Shown here: piece after piece, positions 1 through 7,483 of the stretch
Layout of the letters: every line of letters begins with the position of its first letter
Position numbering within the stretch: the first letter of the stretch is position 1
NCBI GenBank assembly: GCA_015061625.1
Contig: SUWG01000004.1
Span: forward strand, 62,001 to 126,000
Direction: 5' to 3'
Source: Lentisphaerota bacterium
GTDB lineage: Bacteria; Verrucomicrobiota; Lentisphaeria; Victivallales; Victivallaceae
DNA: 64,000 nt
Program-made: the position numbers and the translations under genes
The notes under the pieces: model-generated
The model's database searches: none
Seen by the model: only the letters and a program-made list of their open reading frames with translations
What the model was told of the DNA's origin: nothing

Positions 1-407
1 GCCTCATCAAAAGTACTTTCTGCGACGGCCTTCTGATTCCACAATCTGGTTTGCCGTTCCAAATTTTTTCTGGCGAATTCGTATTCAGCTTTAGCCTGAT
101 TCAATTTAGCTTCAGCGTTTTGGACTGCAGCGCGATAAGTCGTATCTTCAAGCACAAAAAGGATATCGCCTTTTTTTACAATATCACCGCTGCTGAATCT
201 TTGCTCCAGAATCACTCCATTGATACGGGCAACGAGAGAAACCTCGTCAACTGCAGTAACTTTACCGATATAACGCCGGGTTGTTTCTTTGGTCAACTGC
301 GTAACCACCCCTACTCTGACCGCTTCAGGCGGCCTTTCCACGGCACTCACACAAGTTCCGGCGATCATCACCGCACAAAACAACAAATTTTTCCAACTGC
401 TTTTCAC
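1..407 (-). CDS. RND efflux periplasmic adaptor (HlyD/AcrA family), 3' part missing
   Basis: This is the first 135 codons of a membrane-fusion protein that would link an inner-membrane RND pump to an outer-membrane channel; the rest lies outside the window. It reads from a GTG at 407 with AGGAG eight bases upstream, inside the end of the marR gene. Residues 1-22 form a signal peptide. Then come the typical adaptor segments: a barrel strand (RRYIGKVTAVDEVSLVAR), the biotinyl-lipoyl half motif (GVILEQRFSSGDIVKKGDIL), and the start of the coiled-coil hairpin (AALKL-type heptads ending LERQTRLWNQKAVAESTFDEA). It starts three bases after the marR stop, so the two are almost certainly co-transcribed and the regulator probably controls the pump. 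The exported substrate cannot be inferred. Confidence 0.9.
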   Translation of the reverse strand, partial: MKSSWKNLLFCAVMIAGTCVSAVERPPEAVRVGVVTQLTKETTRRYIGKVTAVDEVSLVARINGVILEQRFSSGDIVKKGDILFVLEDTTYRAAVQNAEAKLNQAKAEYEFARKNLERQTRLWNQKAVAESTFDE

Positions 408-410
408 TTT

Positions 411-890
411 TTATTCTCCTTTTTTATCGGTTAAAAATTTATTGAATTCACTTAAAATTTCTTCAAAGCAACGGACTTTTTCCTCATCACATCCCAAAAT
501 AAAATCATTCACATTACTGCCGAAAAGACGCTCGGTTTTGTCACGATGAGCAACTCCCTTTTCAGATATTCTGATGCATACTTTGCGACGATCGTCTTGA
601 GAGGTGACTCTTTCGAGATATCCGCGCTGCACCAGATTTTCAACGGTCACCGACACAGCACTGCAGGAGAGACCGAGTTTTTCGGCAAGGTCACGCAACA
701 TGACACCTTCCTGCCGGTTGACAGTCATGCGCCACACTGCACGGAGCACCCTGCTCTGACTGACGGTCAAATTCATGAACTCCCGGATTTTACTTTGTGA
801 TTGCTGCTGCAACCACAAATCACGCAATTCATCAGTCACATCACAGATCAACCGGCATATATGTATGCCATATTTTTCTTTATCTGTCAA
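411..890 (-). CDS. MarR family transcriptional regulator
   Basis: 159 residues, typical MarR length, with the winged-helix core at about residues 40-115: a recognition-helix region (LRDLAEKLGLSCSAVSVTV) and the wing motif TSQDDRRKVCIRISEKG containing the family's D-x-R-R. The start is a TTG at 890, chosen because a strong GGAGG (897-901) sits six bases upstream and no ATG fits. MarR proteins are dimeric repressors released by small aromatic or toxic ligands. Here the gene is first in an operon with the efflux adaptor, the classic arrangement for a self-regulated pump operon. The ligand is unknown. Confidence 0.93.
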   Translation of the reverse strand: MTDKEKYGIHICRLICDVTDELRDLWLQQQSQSKIREFMNLTVSQSRVLRAVWRMTVNRQEGVMLRDLAEKLGLSCSAVSVTVENLVQRGYLERVTSQDDRRKVCIRISEKGVAHRDKTERLFGSNVNDFILGCDEEKVRCFEEILSEFNKFLTDKKGE

Positions 891-935
891 GAAAAACCTC
901 CATCAAAATACAATCCGGCAATACCAATTTTTCTT

Positions 936-964
936 AATATACATGAAGTCCGAACTTTTTACAA
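936..964 (-). promoter_or_regulatory. Promoter of marR-efflux operon with possible operator
   Basis: Read on the minus strand: -35 TTGTAA (959-964), 17-base spacer, -10 TATATT (936-941). The spacer holds AAGTTCGGACTT (946-957), whose four-base ends are inverted repeats. A MarR dimer bound there would block RNA polymerase. The promoter is seen directly; the operator role is inferred. Confidence 0.65.
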
Positions 965-996
965 ATTAAAAGGAGATGTTGAAGCAAAAAAAATGC

Positions 997-1836
997 TTAA
1001 TTTTTTACTCGGTAAATCGCGCGTCCCTGCAAAAGATCGATCTCACCATCAAAGTCAGGATTCTGATGGACAACATAAATCACATTTTGCAGTTCGTTGA
1101 AAAGTACACTGAAACTTCGATTAACCGGAAAAGTGACATAAAGATCGCGTTCATTGCCGAAAAGATCACTGGTCAAAACGACACGCAGTTGATTAACATT
1201 GGAAATATCCACCTGTTTGACAGTTATATCCCGACACTCCCGGGTCGCCACCATAATCAATTCGACGGCTTTGCTGACAGCGAATTGATTGCTGGAATCC
1301 CCGATGATTTCCGGAAGCATATAAGTTGCTTCTGCAGATTCTTCTCTTTTGAATTTAACACACTTTTCATCAATAAACATATCACCGTCAATGACAGCGC
1401 GCGGTATGCGTTCCTTGAATTCAAAGACCAGCATATCAGGTAGAACAAGTTGCACTCTGGCATCTTCGACATTACCAAGTTCCAGACATTTTTCCCGGAT
1501 TTTTCCAATATCCAGTGTAAAAACATTAGCAGCCAGCGGAATCCCCAATCGTTGGATCAATTCAAAGTCACGCCCCTGCCAATACCCATTTTTCACTTCA
1601 ACCTGATAGAGTTTGAAACGCGGATTTTTGTAAACCAATTCCTGCGGGATAAGACACAGCAGCCAAACAAATCCACCGATAAGCACAACCAGCAAAAGCA
1701 GAGAGCAACACAACAGAAATTTGTGCCACAATGAAGACACTGAAGCACCCTTATCCCTGCCGGATGTTTTTTTGGTCACTGTCTTTTTTGCTGCAGTTTT
1801 ACTGCTGCTTTTTGAACTGTTTTTTTTTATTGCCAT
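997..1836 (-). CDS. ftsQ: Cell division protein FtsQ/DivIB-like
   Basis: 279 residues with the FtsQ plan: a Lys/Ser/Thr-rich cytoplasmic tail (1-32), one membrane helix (about 38-63, FLLCCSLLLLVVLIGGFVWLLC), a POTRA domain (about 70-140; FKLYQVEVKNGYWQGRDFELIQ, then LGIPLAANVFTLDIGKIREK and VEDARVQLVLPDMLVFEFKER) and a C-terminal beta domain. FtsQ joins the FtsBL complex in the divisome at the inner membrane. ATG start with AGGAAAG about ten bases upstream. It is isolated from ftsA, ftsZ or mur genes, the usual neighbours. Sequence identity within this family is low, so the assignment rests on architecture and the POTRA pattern. Confidence 0.78.
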   Translation of the reverse strand: MAIKKNSSKSSSKTAAKKTVTKKTSGRDKGASVSSLWHKFLLCCSLLLLVVLIGGFVWLLCLIPQELVYKNPRFKLYQVEVKNGYWQGRDFELIQRLGIPLAANVFTLDIGKIREKCLELGNVEDARVQLVLPDMLVFEFKERIPRAVIDGDMFIDEKCVKFKREESAEATYMLPEIIGDSSNQFAVSKAVELIMVATRECRDITVKQVDISNVNQLRVVLTSDLFGNERDLYVTFPVNRSFSVLFNELQNVIYVVHQNPDFDGEIDLLQGRAIYRVKN

Positions 1837-1860
1837 TCAAAAAACTTTCCTGTATCCCTA

Positions 1861-1904
1861 AAAAAATCAAAAAAGTGACGTCCCGAATTGATACGAAACG
1901 TCAC
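1861..1904 (-). terminator. Rho-independent terminator after hisF
   Basis: Minus-strand stem GTGACGT (1898-1904) pairs with ACGTCAC (1875-1881) across a 16-base loop. It is followed by TTTTTTGATTTTTTT, which ends the SDR-hisF transcript before ftsQ. Confidence 0.8.
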
Positions 1905-1928
1905 CGACAGAATCAAATATCACCAAGA

Positions 1929-2690
1929 TTATTTCACCATAAATCCGTGACGTTTGAGTTCAGATTTCAATTCAGGTATTTCAATCATCTTGAAATGAAA
2001 TACGGAAGCAGCCAAAAGCACTTGAGCACCAGCCTGCGCCGCTTCAATAAAATGTTCCATCTTTCCGGCACCTCCGGATGCCACGATTTTAGCAGAACAA
2101 CACTGGGCCATAGCACGGATAACCGGCAAATCGTAACCGGTTTTTGCACCGTCTCCAGCCTTGCTGGTCGGAAGAATTACCTTGACACCGAAATCATCCA
2201 CCATTTTGGCAAAATCCACAGCATCAGCTCCGGTCGCAGTACGTCCACCATCAATGTAGACTTCATAACCGGACTTCATCGCCGGATTGACATCCAAATC
2301 GATAGCAACAGTTACGGCATCAACGCCGAATTCGGAAATCAATTCCCGTATAAGTTCGGGGCGGCGGAATGCCGCACTGCTGGTGGATATCTTATTCGCA
2401 CCGGCATTCAATACTGCACGCGCAGATTCAACATCCCGAATACCGCCGCCGACGGTAAACGGCACAGTACAAACATCGGCGACTTTACGCACCACTTCAG
2501 TCAGAGTGTCGCGCTGTTCAACGGTGGCCGTGATATCCAACAATGCCAATTCATCAGCTCCGGCGTGACAGTACGCTTGAGCGCAAGCCACCGGATCACC
2601 GGCATCAGCAATATCAACAAAATGCACCCCCTTGACCACCCTGCCGGCACGCATATCCAGACAAGGCATCACCGAAATCAACTTTTCCAT
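1929..2690 (-). CDS. hisF: Imidazole glycerol phosphate synthase subunit HisF
   Basis: The cyclase subunit of histidine biosynthesis: with ammonia from HisH it converts PRFAR to imidazole glycerol phosphate and AICAR. About 253 residues, a full (beta/alpha)8 barrel. Visible hallmarks are the catalytic Asp in MPCLD near the N-terminus, VKGVHF, the phosphate-binding VGGGIRD, the second catalytic Asp region VAIDLD, DGAKTGYD, and the final phosphate loop ASGGAGKMEHF. ATG at 2690 is preferred over TTG at 2699 because AAAGG lies nine bases upstream. The DG..GYD segment departs from the common TSxxxDGTKxGYD form but keeps Asp and GYD. It follows the SDR gene by 17 bases. No other his gene is in the window. 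Confidence 0.92.
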   Translation of the reverse strand: MEKLISVMPCLDMRAGRVVKGVHFVDIADAGDPVACAQAYCHAGADELALLDITATVEQRDTLTEVVRKVADVCTVPFTVGGGIRDVESARAVLNAGANKISTSSAAFRRPELIRELISEFGVDAVTVAIDLDVNPAMKSGYEVYIDGGRTATGADAVDFAKMVDDFGVKVILPTSKAGDGAKTGYDLPVIRAMAQCCSAKIVASGGAGKMEHFIEAAQAGAQVLLAASVFHFKMIEIPELKSELKRHGFMVK

Positions 2691-2707
2691 ACTCAACAAC
2701 CTTTATT

Positions 2708-3871
2708 TTAACGAATGGGCATACGATCAGGTTCTTCCGAAATAACCTTCTGCAGCCATTCAACATTGGGGAAATAATCTTCATAGAAAGATTTGATCAT
2801 TACTTCCAAGCCTTTCACACCGAACTCCCAATCCAGAATACCGTCACCGAGAGCCTTGCGGACATTACTCTGATCAAAAACGATATCACTGCTGAAGTAC
2901 GGGAAAAGATCGCCGACAAAGCGGCTCATCAAACTTTCTCCGGCACCGTCACCTTTGCTTTCGCCACCAACGGTAGTGCCATCCAAACGGAGAACTTTGC
3001 AAATGGTATTTTCAATCTGTTTGACTGAAACCGGGCTGTCGCCGGAAATGTGATATGCGGTATTGGTTACCGGCTTCTGGAAAAGAGCTGTAATTGCTTC
3101 CTGCACATAATCGATCGGCACAAAATAAACGTGTTCAGACGGATTGGTTGCGAAATTGATCTGCATATCCACCCAGTTATCCGGAGCGATGCCCAGTTTG
3201 GAACAACGGTGACTTTTAACCTTGCCAAGAAACTCAAGAATGCGGTAAAAGGCCAACGGTTTACGGATACGGCCATCGGAACGGCGGCCGGTAATGATCG
3301 CCGGCCGGTAAACCGAGAACGGGATGCCGCTTTTACGGACGAGAAATTCAGCCTTGAATTTACTTTCTTCGTACGGGTTATTGAAGCCGTTATCCACCGG
3401 ATTATCTTCATACGCCGTACCGCAAAGTTTACCGGCAATATAACAGGTGCCGACATAATGAAATTCTTTGACATTGAGCAATTTCGCCAACGCAACCATA
3501 TTCTGGGTGCCGCCATAATTGATCCGGAAAACTTTTCCGGTGGGATCTTTTCCGAGATTGACATCAGCCGCACAATGGAAAATAATATTAACACCCTGGA
3601 GTTTTTCATCTTTGGCCAACTCTTCCGGGACGATCGTTGTCACGTCACCTTCAACAACTTGAATTTTTTTCAAAATCGCATCAGCTGCCTCCGGGTAACC
3701 GTCAAAAGCGCACTCATCGCGAATGATCGAATCAACGCGCTCCGCTGCACTTTTTCCGCCGCCACTGCGAACCAGGCATACAATATCGTAATCCTGACGT
3801 TCACGCAACAAGGCAACCACAAATGCGCTGCCGACCAATCCTGTAATACCAGTGACCAAAACTTTGTTCAT
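2708..3871 (-). CDS. Extended SDR, thioester-reductase-like NAD(P)-binding protein
   Basis: About 387 residues. N-terminal Rossmann motif TGITGLVGSAF (about 9-19), then FHCAADVNL, and the SDR catalytic Tyr/Lys in NPYEESKFKAEF with an upstream Thr/Tyr pair (YVGTCYIAG). This is the pattern of NAD_binding_4 / male-sterility type proteins that act on acyl or nucleotide-sugar substrates. A C-terminal region of about 130 residues follows the Rossmann domain. ATG at 3871 has AGG eight bases upstream, better than TTG at 3877. It is the first gene of the SDR-hisF transcript. The substrate cannot be named from sequence; a fatty-acyl reductase or nucleotide-sugar epimerase role are both possible. Confidence 0.8.
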   Translation of the reverse strand: MNKVLVTGITGLVGSAFVVALLRERQDYDIVCLVRSGGGKSAAERVDSIIRDECAFDGYPEAADAILKKIQVVEGDVTTIVPEELAKDEKLQGVNIIFHCAADVNLGKDPTGKVFRINYGGTQNMVALAKLLNVKEFHYVGTCYIAGKLCGTAYEDNPVDNGFNNPYEESKFKAEFLVRKSGIPFSVYRPAIITGRRSDGRIRKPLAFYRILEFLGKVKSHRCSKLGIAPDNWVDMQINFATNPSEHVYFVPIDYVQEAITALFQKPVTNTAYHISGDSPVSVKQIENTICKVLRLDGTTVGGESKGDGAGESLMSRFVGDLFPYFSSDIVFDQSNVRKALGDGILDWEFGVKGLEVMIKSFYEDYFPNVEWLQKVISEEPDRMPIR

Positions 3872-3981
3872 TATCAATACCTGTTTTTATTTTTATGTGG
3901 CGGATACGGAAACGCCGAACTGCTTTTTCTGGAACCGGTCATCCGCCGCCCCATTCACCAAGTGGCCCAGAATTTTCAAAC

Positions 3982-4032
3982 TTGCAATAAGTGCAACTTG
4001 CTAACTATACACCTCAATTAACAATTTTTCAA
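3982..4032 (-). promoter_or_regulatory. Promoter for SDR-hisF with overlapping inverted repeat
   Basis: Minus strand -35 TTGAAA (4027-4032), 17-base spacer, -10 TATAGT (4004-4009). Just past the predicted start point lies TTGCA-5-TGCAA (3982-3996), a perfect short inverted repeat that could be an operator. The leader is about 120 bases. The rest of the 3872-4196 gap holds only the opposing znuA promoter. Confidence 0.6.
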
Positions 4033-4111
4033 GTCACCGACAAACAAAGCTCCGGTTTTTTAGTAAAAAATCAATCTTTTGCGGTTTCTGCATCATATAT
4101 CCAAAATATTC

Positions 4112-4140
4112 TTGACTAAACCGGAAAATCGTGTTATATT
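4112..4140 (+). promoter_or_regulatory. Promoter of the znuACB-dnaG transcript
   Basis: TTGACT (4112-4117), 17 bases, TATATT (4135-4140). This near-consensus sigma70-type promoter predicts a start near 4147 and a 50-base leader before znuA. No convincing Zur palindrome was seen. Confidence 0.75.
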
Positions 4141-4196
4141 TATTAAGATGTAAATGTATGGTTCTTTTTGCCCCGAATAACAGATATGAGGTTTTT

Positions 4197-5087
4197 ATGA
4201 AATCATTCCCGGCACTGTGTATTGCAGTATTCACTGCATTTTGTATTGCGGGCTGCTCCCGGAGCGGCGACAGTGGCAAAATCAAAGTTGCGGCCGGATT
4301 GCCACCCATAGCCGGATTGACCGCGATCATCGGCGGAGACCGCATCGAAGTGATTTCGGTTCTGCCGCAGGGAAAAACTCCTCACGATTTCACCCCGCGC
4401 ACAGACACGATACGCCAGACAAGCGGAGCGCAATTATTTCTCACTACCGGAATGCCATTTGAAAATAAAATTTCAGATTTCATGCAAAGCAAAGCAGAGG
4501 TTTGCGATGTAACAACAGGCATAGAACGTATCGCATTTCATGACGGAGGAGATCATGACCATCAACATCATGACGGATGTACGCATGACGATCATGATCC
4601 GCATGTATGGCTCTCTCCCCGCAATGCGATTGCCATTGCAGAAAACATCCTCAATGCCCTTTGTCGGATCGACCCGGAAGGAGCAGAATACTACCGGGCA
4701 AATTTCGAAGCATTGCGTACAAGATTACAGGATTTGGATCAGAGAATTTCAACCAGGTTGGCCCCGTATGCCGGCAGAACATTCTTTGTTTATCACCCGG
4801 CATTCGGTTACTTTGCCCATGCTTACAACCTCAATCAGCGAGCAATTGAACTCAACGGCAGAGAAGCAACTACTACGCAACTGGTTCAGATACGCCGCGA
4901 AGCGCGCGCTGCCGGAGCAAGAACTATATTCGTCCAGGAACAATTCAATCCGGGCAGTGCAGAAGCATTGGCCAGAGATATTGGCGGACGGGCAGTGCCA
5001 CTTGATCCGCTCGGCGAAGACCTGCCCGGCAATCTGGAAAAAATCGCCGATGCAATATTTGCCGGTTTCAGTGGAGAGCAAGAGTAA
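4197..5087 (+). CDS. znuA: Zinc/manganese ABC transporter substrate-binding lipoprotein
   Basis: 296 residues, cluster A-I metal-binding lipoprotein. A signal peptide ends in the lipobox IAGC (Cys20). The metal-site histidines are visible in GKTPHDFTP, DPHVWLSP and FFVYHPAFGYF, with the late acidic ligand near VPLDPLGED. Before the second His is a His/Asp-rich loop (HDGGDHDHQHHDGCTHDD), typical of zinc-type ZnuA proteins. ATG at 4197 was chosen over the upstream in-frame ATG because GAGG lies five bases before it and the signal peptide then begins correctly. First gene of the operon; it would capture metal in the periplasm for the following ATPase and permease. Confidence 0.92.
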   Translation: MKSFPALCIAVFTAFCIAGCSRSGDSGKIKVAAGLPPIAGLTAIIGGDRIEVISVLPQGKTPHDFTPRTDTIRQTSGAQLFLTTGMPFENKISDFMQSKAEVCDVTTGIERIAFHDGGDHDHQHHDGCTHDDHDPHVWLSPRNAIAIAENILNALCRIDPEGAEYYRANFEALRTRLQDLDQRISTRLAPYAGRTFFVYHPAFGYFAHAYNLNQRAIELNGREATTTQLVQIRREARAAGARTIFVQEQFNPGSAEALARDIGGRAVPLDPLGEDLPGNLEKIADAIFAGFSGEQE

Positions 5088-5092
5088 ACATT

Positions 5093-5860
5093 ATGGATAG
5101 GCCAATCATCGAAGTTAAAAATCTTTCATTCAATTACTCACCGGATGTCCCGGTGTTGGAAAACGTTTCTTTCAGCGTTTATCCGGGACAATCCGGATGT
5201 ATCGTCGGCCCCAATGGCGGAGGCAAAAGCACGTTGCTCAAACTGATGCTCGGCTTGTTGTCGCCGATTTCAGGAAATATCAATATTTTCGGAACCTCGC
5301 CGGTGCAAGCCAGAGCAAAAATCGGCTATATGCCACAATATCACCAGTTGGATGCCTCCTTCCCGGCCAGTGTGCTTGAAGTGGCCATGATGGGAAGAAT
5401 AACTCCCAAAACGTTATTCCGTCACAGCAAGTCGGATCGCTCAGCGGCATTGGCAGCCTTGGATATCCTCGGTATCGGCGATCTGGCAGACCGTTCATTC
5501 GCCGGTCTCTCCGGCGGACAGCGTCAACGTGTATTGATCGCCCGTGCGTTGGCAGGAAGCCCGCAACTCCTGTTACTCGATGAACCGACTGCCAACATTG
5601 ATCCCGGCGCAGAGGAACAGTTTTATATGACTCTTGATGAGTTGCGTAAACAGATGACTGTTATTACTGTGTCTCATGATTTAGGCTTTGTCAACCGGGA
5701 AACTGATTTGGTAATTTGCGTAAACCGTTCGGTAAGCATACATAACGCCACAGACTTCAATGCGGAAACCGCAAATGAAGTATATCATCATCACGTCAAC
5801 ATGATAAAACATGATCACTCATGTTTCTGTCATTGCGCAAAGGAGCATCACAATGATTGA
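5093..5860 (+). CDS. znuC: Metal ABC transporter ATP-binding protein
   Basis: 255 residues. Walker A GPNGGGKST (about 39-47), Q-loop MPQYHQ, signature LSGGQRQR (about 140), Walker B LLLLDEPT and H-loop VSHD are all intact, so it should power the importer. The C-terminal tail is odd: after the usual end it runs HHHVNMIKHDHSCFCHCAKEHHND, rich in His and Cys, and could sense or bind the transported metal. It begins five bases after znuA and ends inside the start of znuB. The zinc assignment rests on the ZnuA His loop; manganese is possible. Confidence 0.92.
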   Translation: MDRPIIEVKNLSFNYSPDVPVLENVSFSVYPGQSGCIVGPNGGGKSTLLKLMLGLLSPISGNINIFGTSPVQARAKIGYMPQYHQLDASFPASVLEVAMMGRITPKTLFRHSKSDRSAALAALDILGIGDLADRSFAGLSGGQRQRVLIARALAGSPQLLLLDEPTANIDPGAEEQFYMTLDELRKQMTVITVSHDLGFVNRETDLVICVNRSVSIHNATDFNAETANEVYHHHVNMIKHDHSCFCHCAKEHHND

Positions 5861-6695
5861 GATACAGGATATCCTTTTTGCTCCGGAATGGAGTTTTCTG
5901 CGGTTCGCGATGTTGATCGGCTTGTGTATTTCCCCTGCCCTCGGCATAATCGGCACCATGGTCGTCACCCGCCGGATATCCTCTCTTGCCGGTGCCAGCA
6001 CTCATGCTGCCCTCGGTGGTTTTGGCCTTGCGCTCTTTTTACAACGGGTCTGTATGCTTGACTGGTTCACGCCGACGATCGGAGCGGTCATCGGTGCCGT
6101 CACCGCAGCAGTCGTGGTCGGGATCGTAAGCATCACGGCGAAAGAAAGAGAAGATACCGTTATCGGAGCAGTATGGGCGATCGGGATGTCGATCGGCCTG
6201 TTGTTTTTAGACCGCACTCCCGGTTATGTAGACTGGCAGGGATATCTGTTCGGCAGTATCTTACTGCTTACTGAAAAAGATCTTTACATGACACTGATCC
6301 TTGATGCCGTAATATTGATACCGACCCTGATATTTTTTCCGGCCCTGCTGGCCATGAGTTTTGATGATACATTCGCAAAATTGCGCGGGATCAGAGTATC
6401 TGCGCTGTATATCGGCTTATTGATTCTCACAGCACTTACGATAGTGCTGTTGATCAATCTGGTTGGCATCATGCTGGTCATTGCCCTGCTGACACTCCCG
6501 GCGGCGGCAGCGGCGTGTTATACATCACATCTGCGCAGCAACATGATTCTGGCGGCAATATTCAACGCATTTTTCATAACCGGCGGTCTGGTAATCAGCT
6601 GTCTGCTTGATTTGCCATCCGGGCCAACGATAGTAGTGCTTTCCGGTATTATTTATTCCGGCAGTATCATCAGAAAGAAAATAACTTCCAAATAA
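5853..6695 (+). CDS. znuB: Metal ABC transporter permease (ZnuB/MntB type)
   Basis: 280 residues, ABC-3 family permease with about eight hydrophobic helices and the coupling-helix region around GASTHAALGGFGLAL. ATG at 5853 is preceded by AGGAG seven bases upstream and overlaps the znuC stop by eight bases, showing translational coupling; a longer in-frame reading from 5811 has no ribosome site. With ZnuA and ZnuC it completes the importer in the inner membrane. Confidence 0.92.
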   Translation: MIEIQDILFAPEWSFLRFAMLIGLCISPALGIIGTMVVTRRISSLAGASTHAALGGFGLALFLQRVCMLDWFTPTIGAVIGAVTAAVVVGIVSITAKEREDTVIGAVWAIGMSIGLLFLDRTPGYVDWQGYLFGSILLLTEKDLYMTLILDAVILIPTLIFFPALLAMSFDDTFAKLRGIRVSALYIGLLILTALTIVLLINLVGIMLVIALLTLPAAAAACYTSHLRSNMILAAIFNAFFITGGLVISCLLDLPSGPTIVVLSGIIYSGSIIRKKITSK

Positions 6696-6709
6696 AAATG
6701 GGGACAACA

Positions 6710-7483
6710 ATGAAACTTTTTACCATTTTACCGGCGGTATTATGCACAACGGTCATATTGACCGGTTGTTCCGGTGAAAAATCCGGCAACGAAAAGATGG
6801 CCGGAATAATTGCCGCTGCCAAAAACGGCGATTGGCAGAATGCAGAACAAACCGCCCGGGAATTATCCGATGAAAATCCCGGCGACATTGCACCGACTCT
6901 TTTCCTGATCATAGCTTATGAAAAAGCCGGAGAGTTGAATAAAGCAATCGACCTTGCCGTGCAATGTGTCAGAAACAACCCGAAAGATTTTACAGCCCAA
7001 TATCTGTTAGGCAGGCTTTATGCCAGGGACAGCCGACGGGAAGCTGATGCCTTTACTACTTTGGAAAGCGCATTTCAACTCCGCCCCGGCGACTTGAATA
7101 CCTTGATTCTGCTCTGCAATCTGGGAGTAAAACGCAACGAACCCAACACCTCAATATATCTACAGCAGTTGGTGACAAAAACTCAACTTGATGACACTGA
7201 ATTGGCCAAAGCATTCTATCTGCAGGGTCTTTATCTTTACAAAAACGGTGATACATCCATGGCTTTTGAATGTATGGATCAGGCCCGGAACCTGTGTTCC
7301 AGAAACAATCCGGAATTACTGTTGCAAATAGCCCGTTTCGTGGATAATGACGGCAACCGCAGCGATGATGCGAGATACATATACCGTCACTTTATCATAC
7401 TCTATGAGAATACCCCGAATCATGATCCGGCAAAATTGCAGGAAGCACGTCAACGCGAACAACAACTTCTCGGCAGAAGATGA
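6710..7483 (+). CDS. TPR-repeat lipoprotein
   Basis: 257 residues. The signal peptide ends in the lipobox ILTGC, then come tetratricopeptide-like helices from about residue 30 to 215 (AEQTARELSDENPGDIAPTL, AIDLAVQCVRNNPKDFTAQY, ALESAFQL-type units). Such proteins scaffold envelope complexes, but no partner can be named. GGGG five to six bases before ATG 6710 favours that start over ATG 6698. It follows znuB by 14 bases and its stop overlaps dnaG as ATGA, so it belongs to the same transcript. Confidence 0.75.
   Translation: MKLFTILPAVLCTTVILTGCSGEKSGNEKMAGIIAAAKNGDWQNAEQTARELSDENPGDIAPTLFLIIAYEKAGELNKAIDLAVQCVRNNPKDFTAQYLLGRLYARDSRREADAFTTLESAFQLRPGDLNTLILLCNLGVKRNEPNTSIYLQQLVTKTQLDDTELAKAFYLQGLYLYKNGDTSMAFECMDQARNLCSRNNPELLLQIARFVDNDGNRSDDARYIYRHFIILYENTPNHDPAKLQEARQREQQLLGRR

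Noticed and set aside
1731-2711. A 326-codon plus-strand ORF
   Set aside because: It is antisense to ftsQ and hisF, is rich in Ser/His/Arg, and has no motif.
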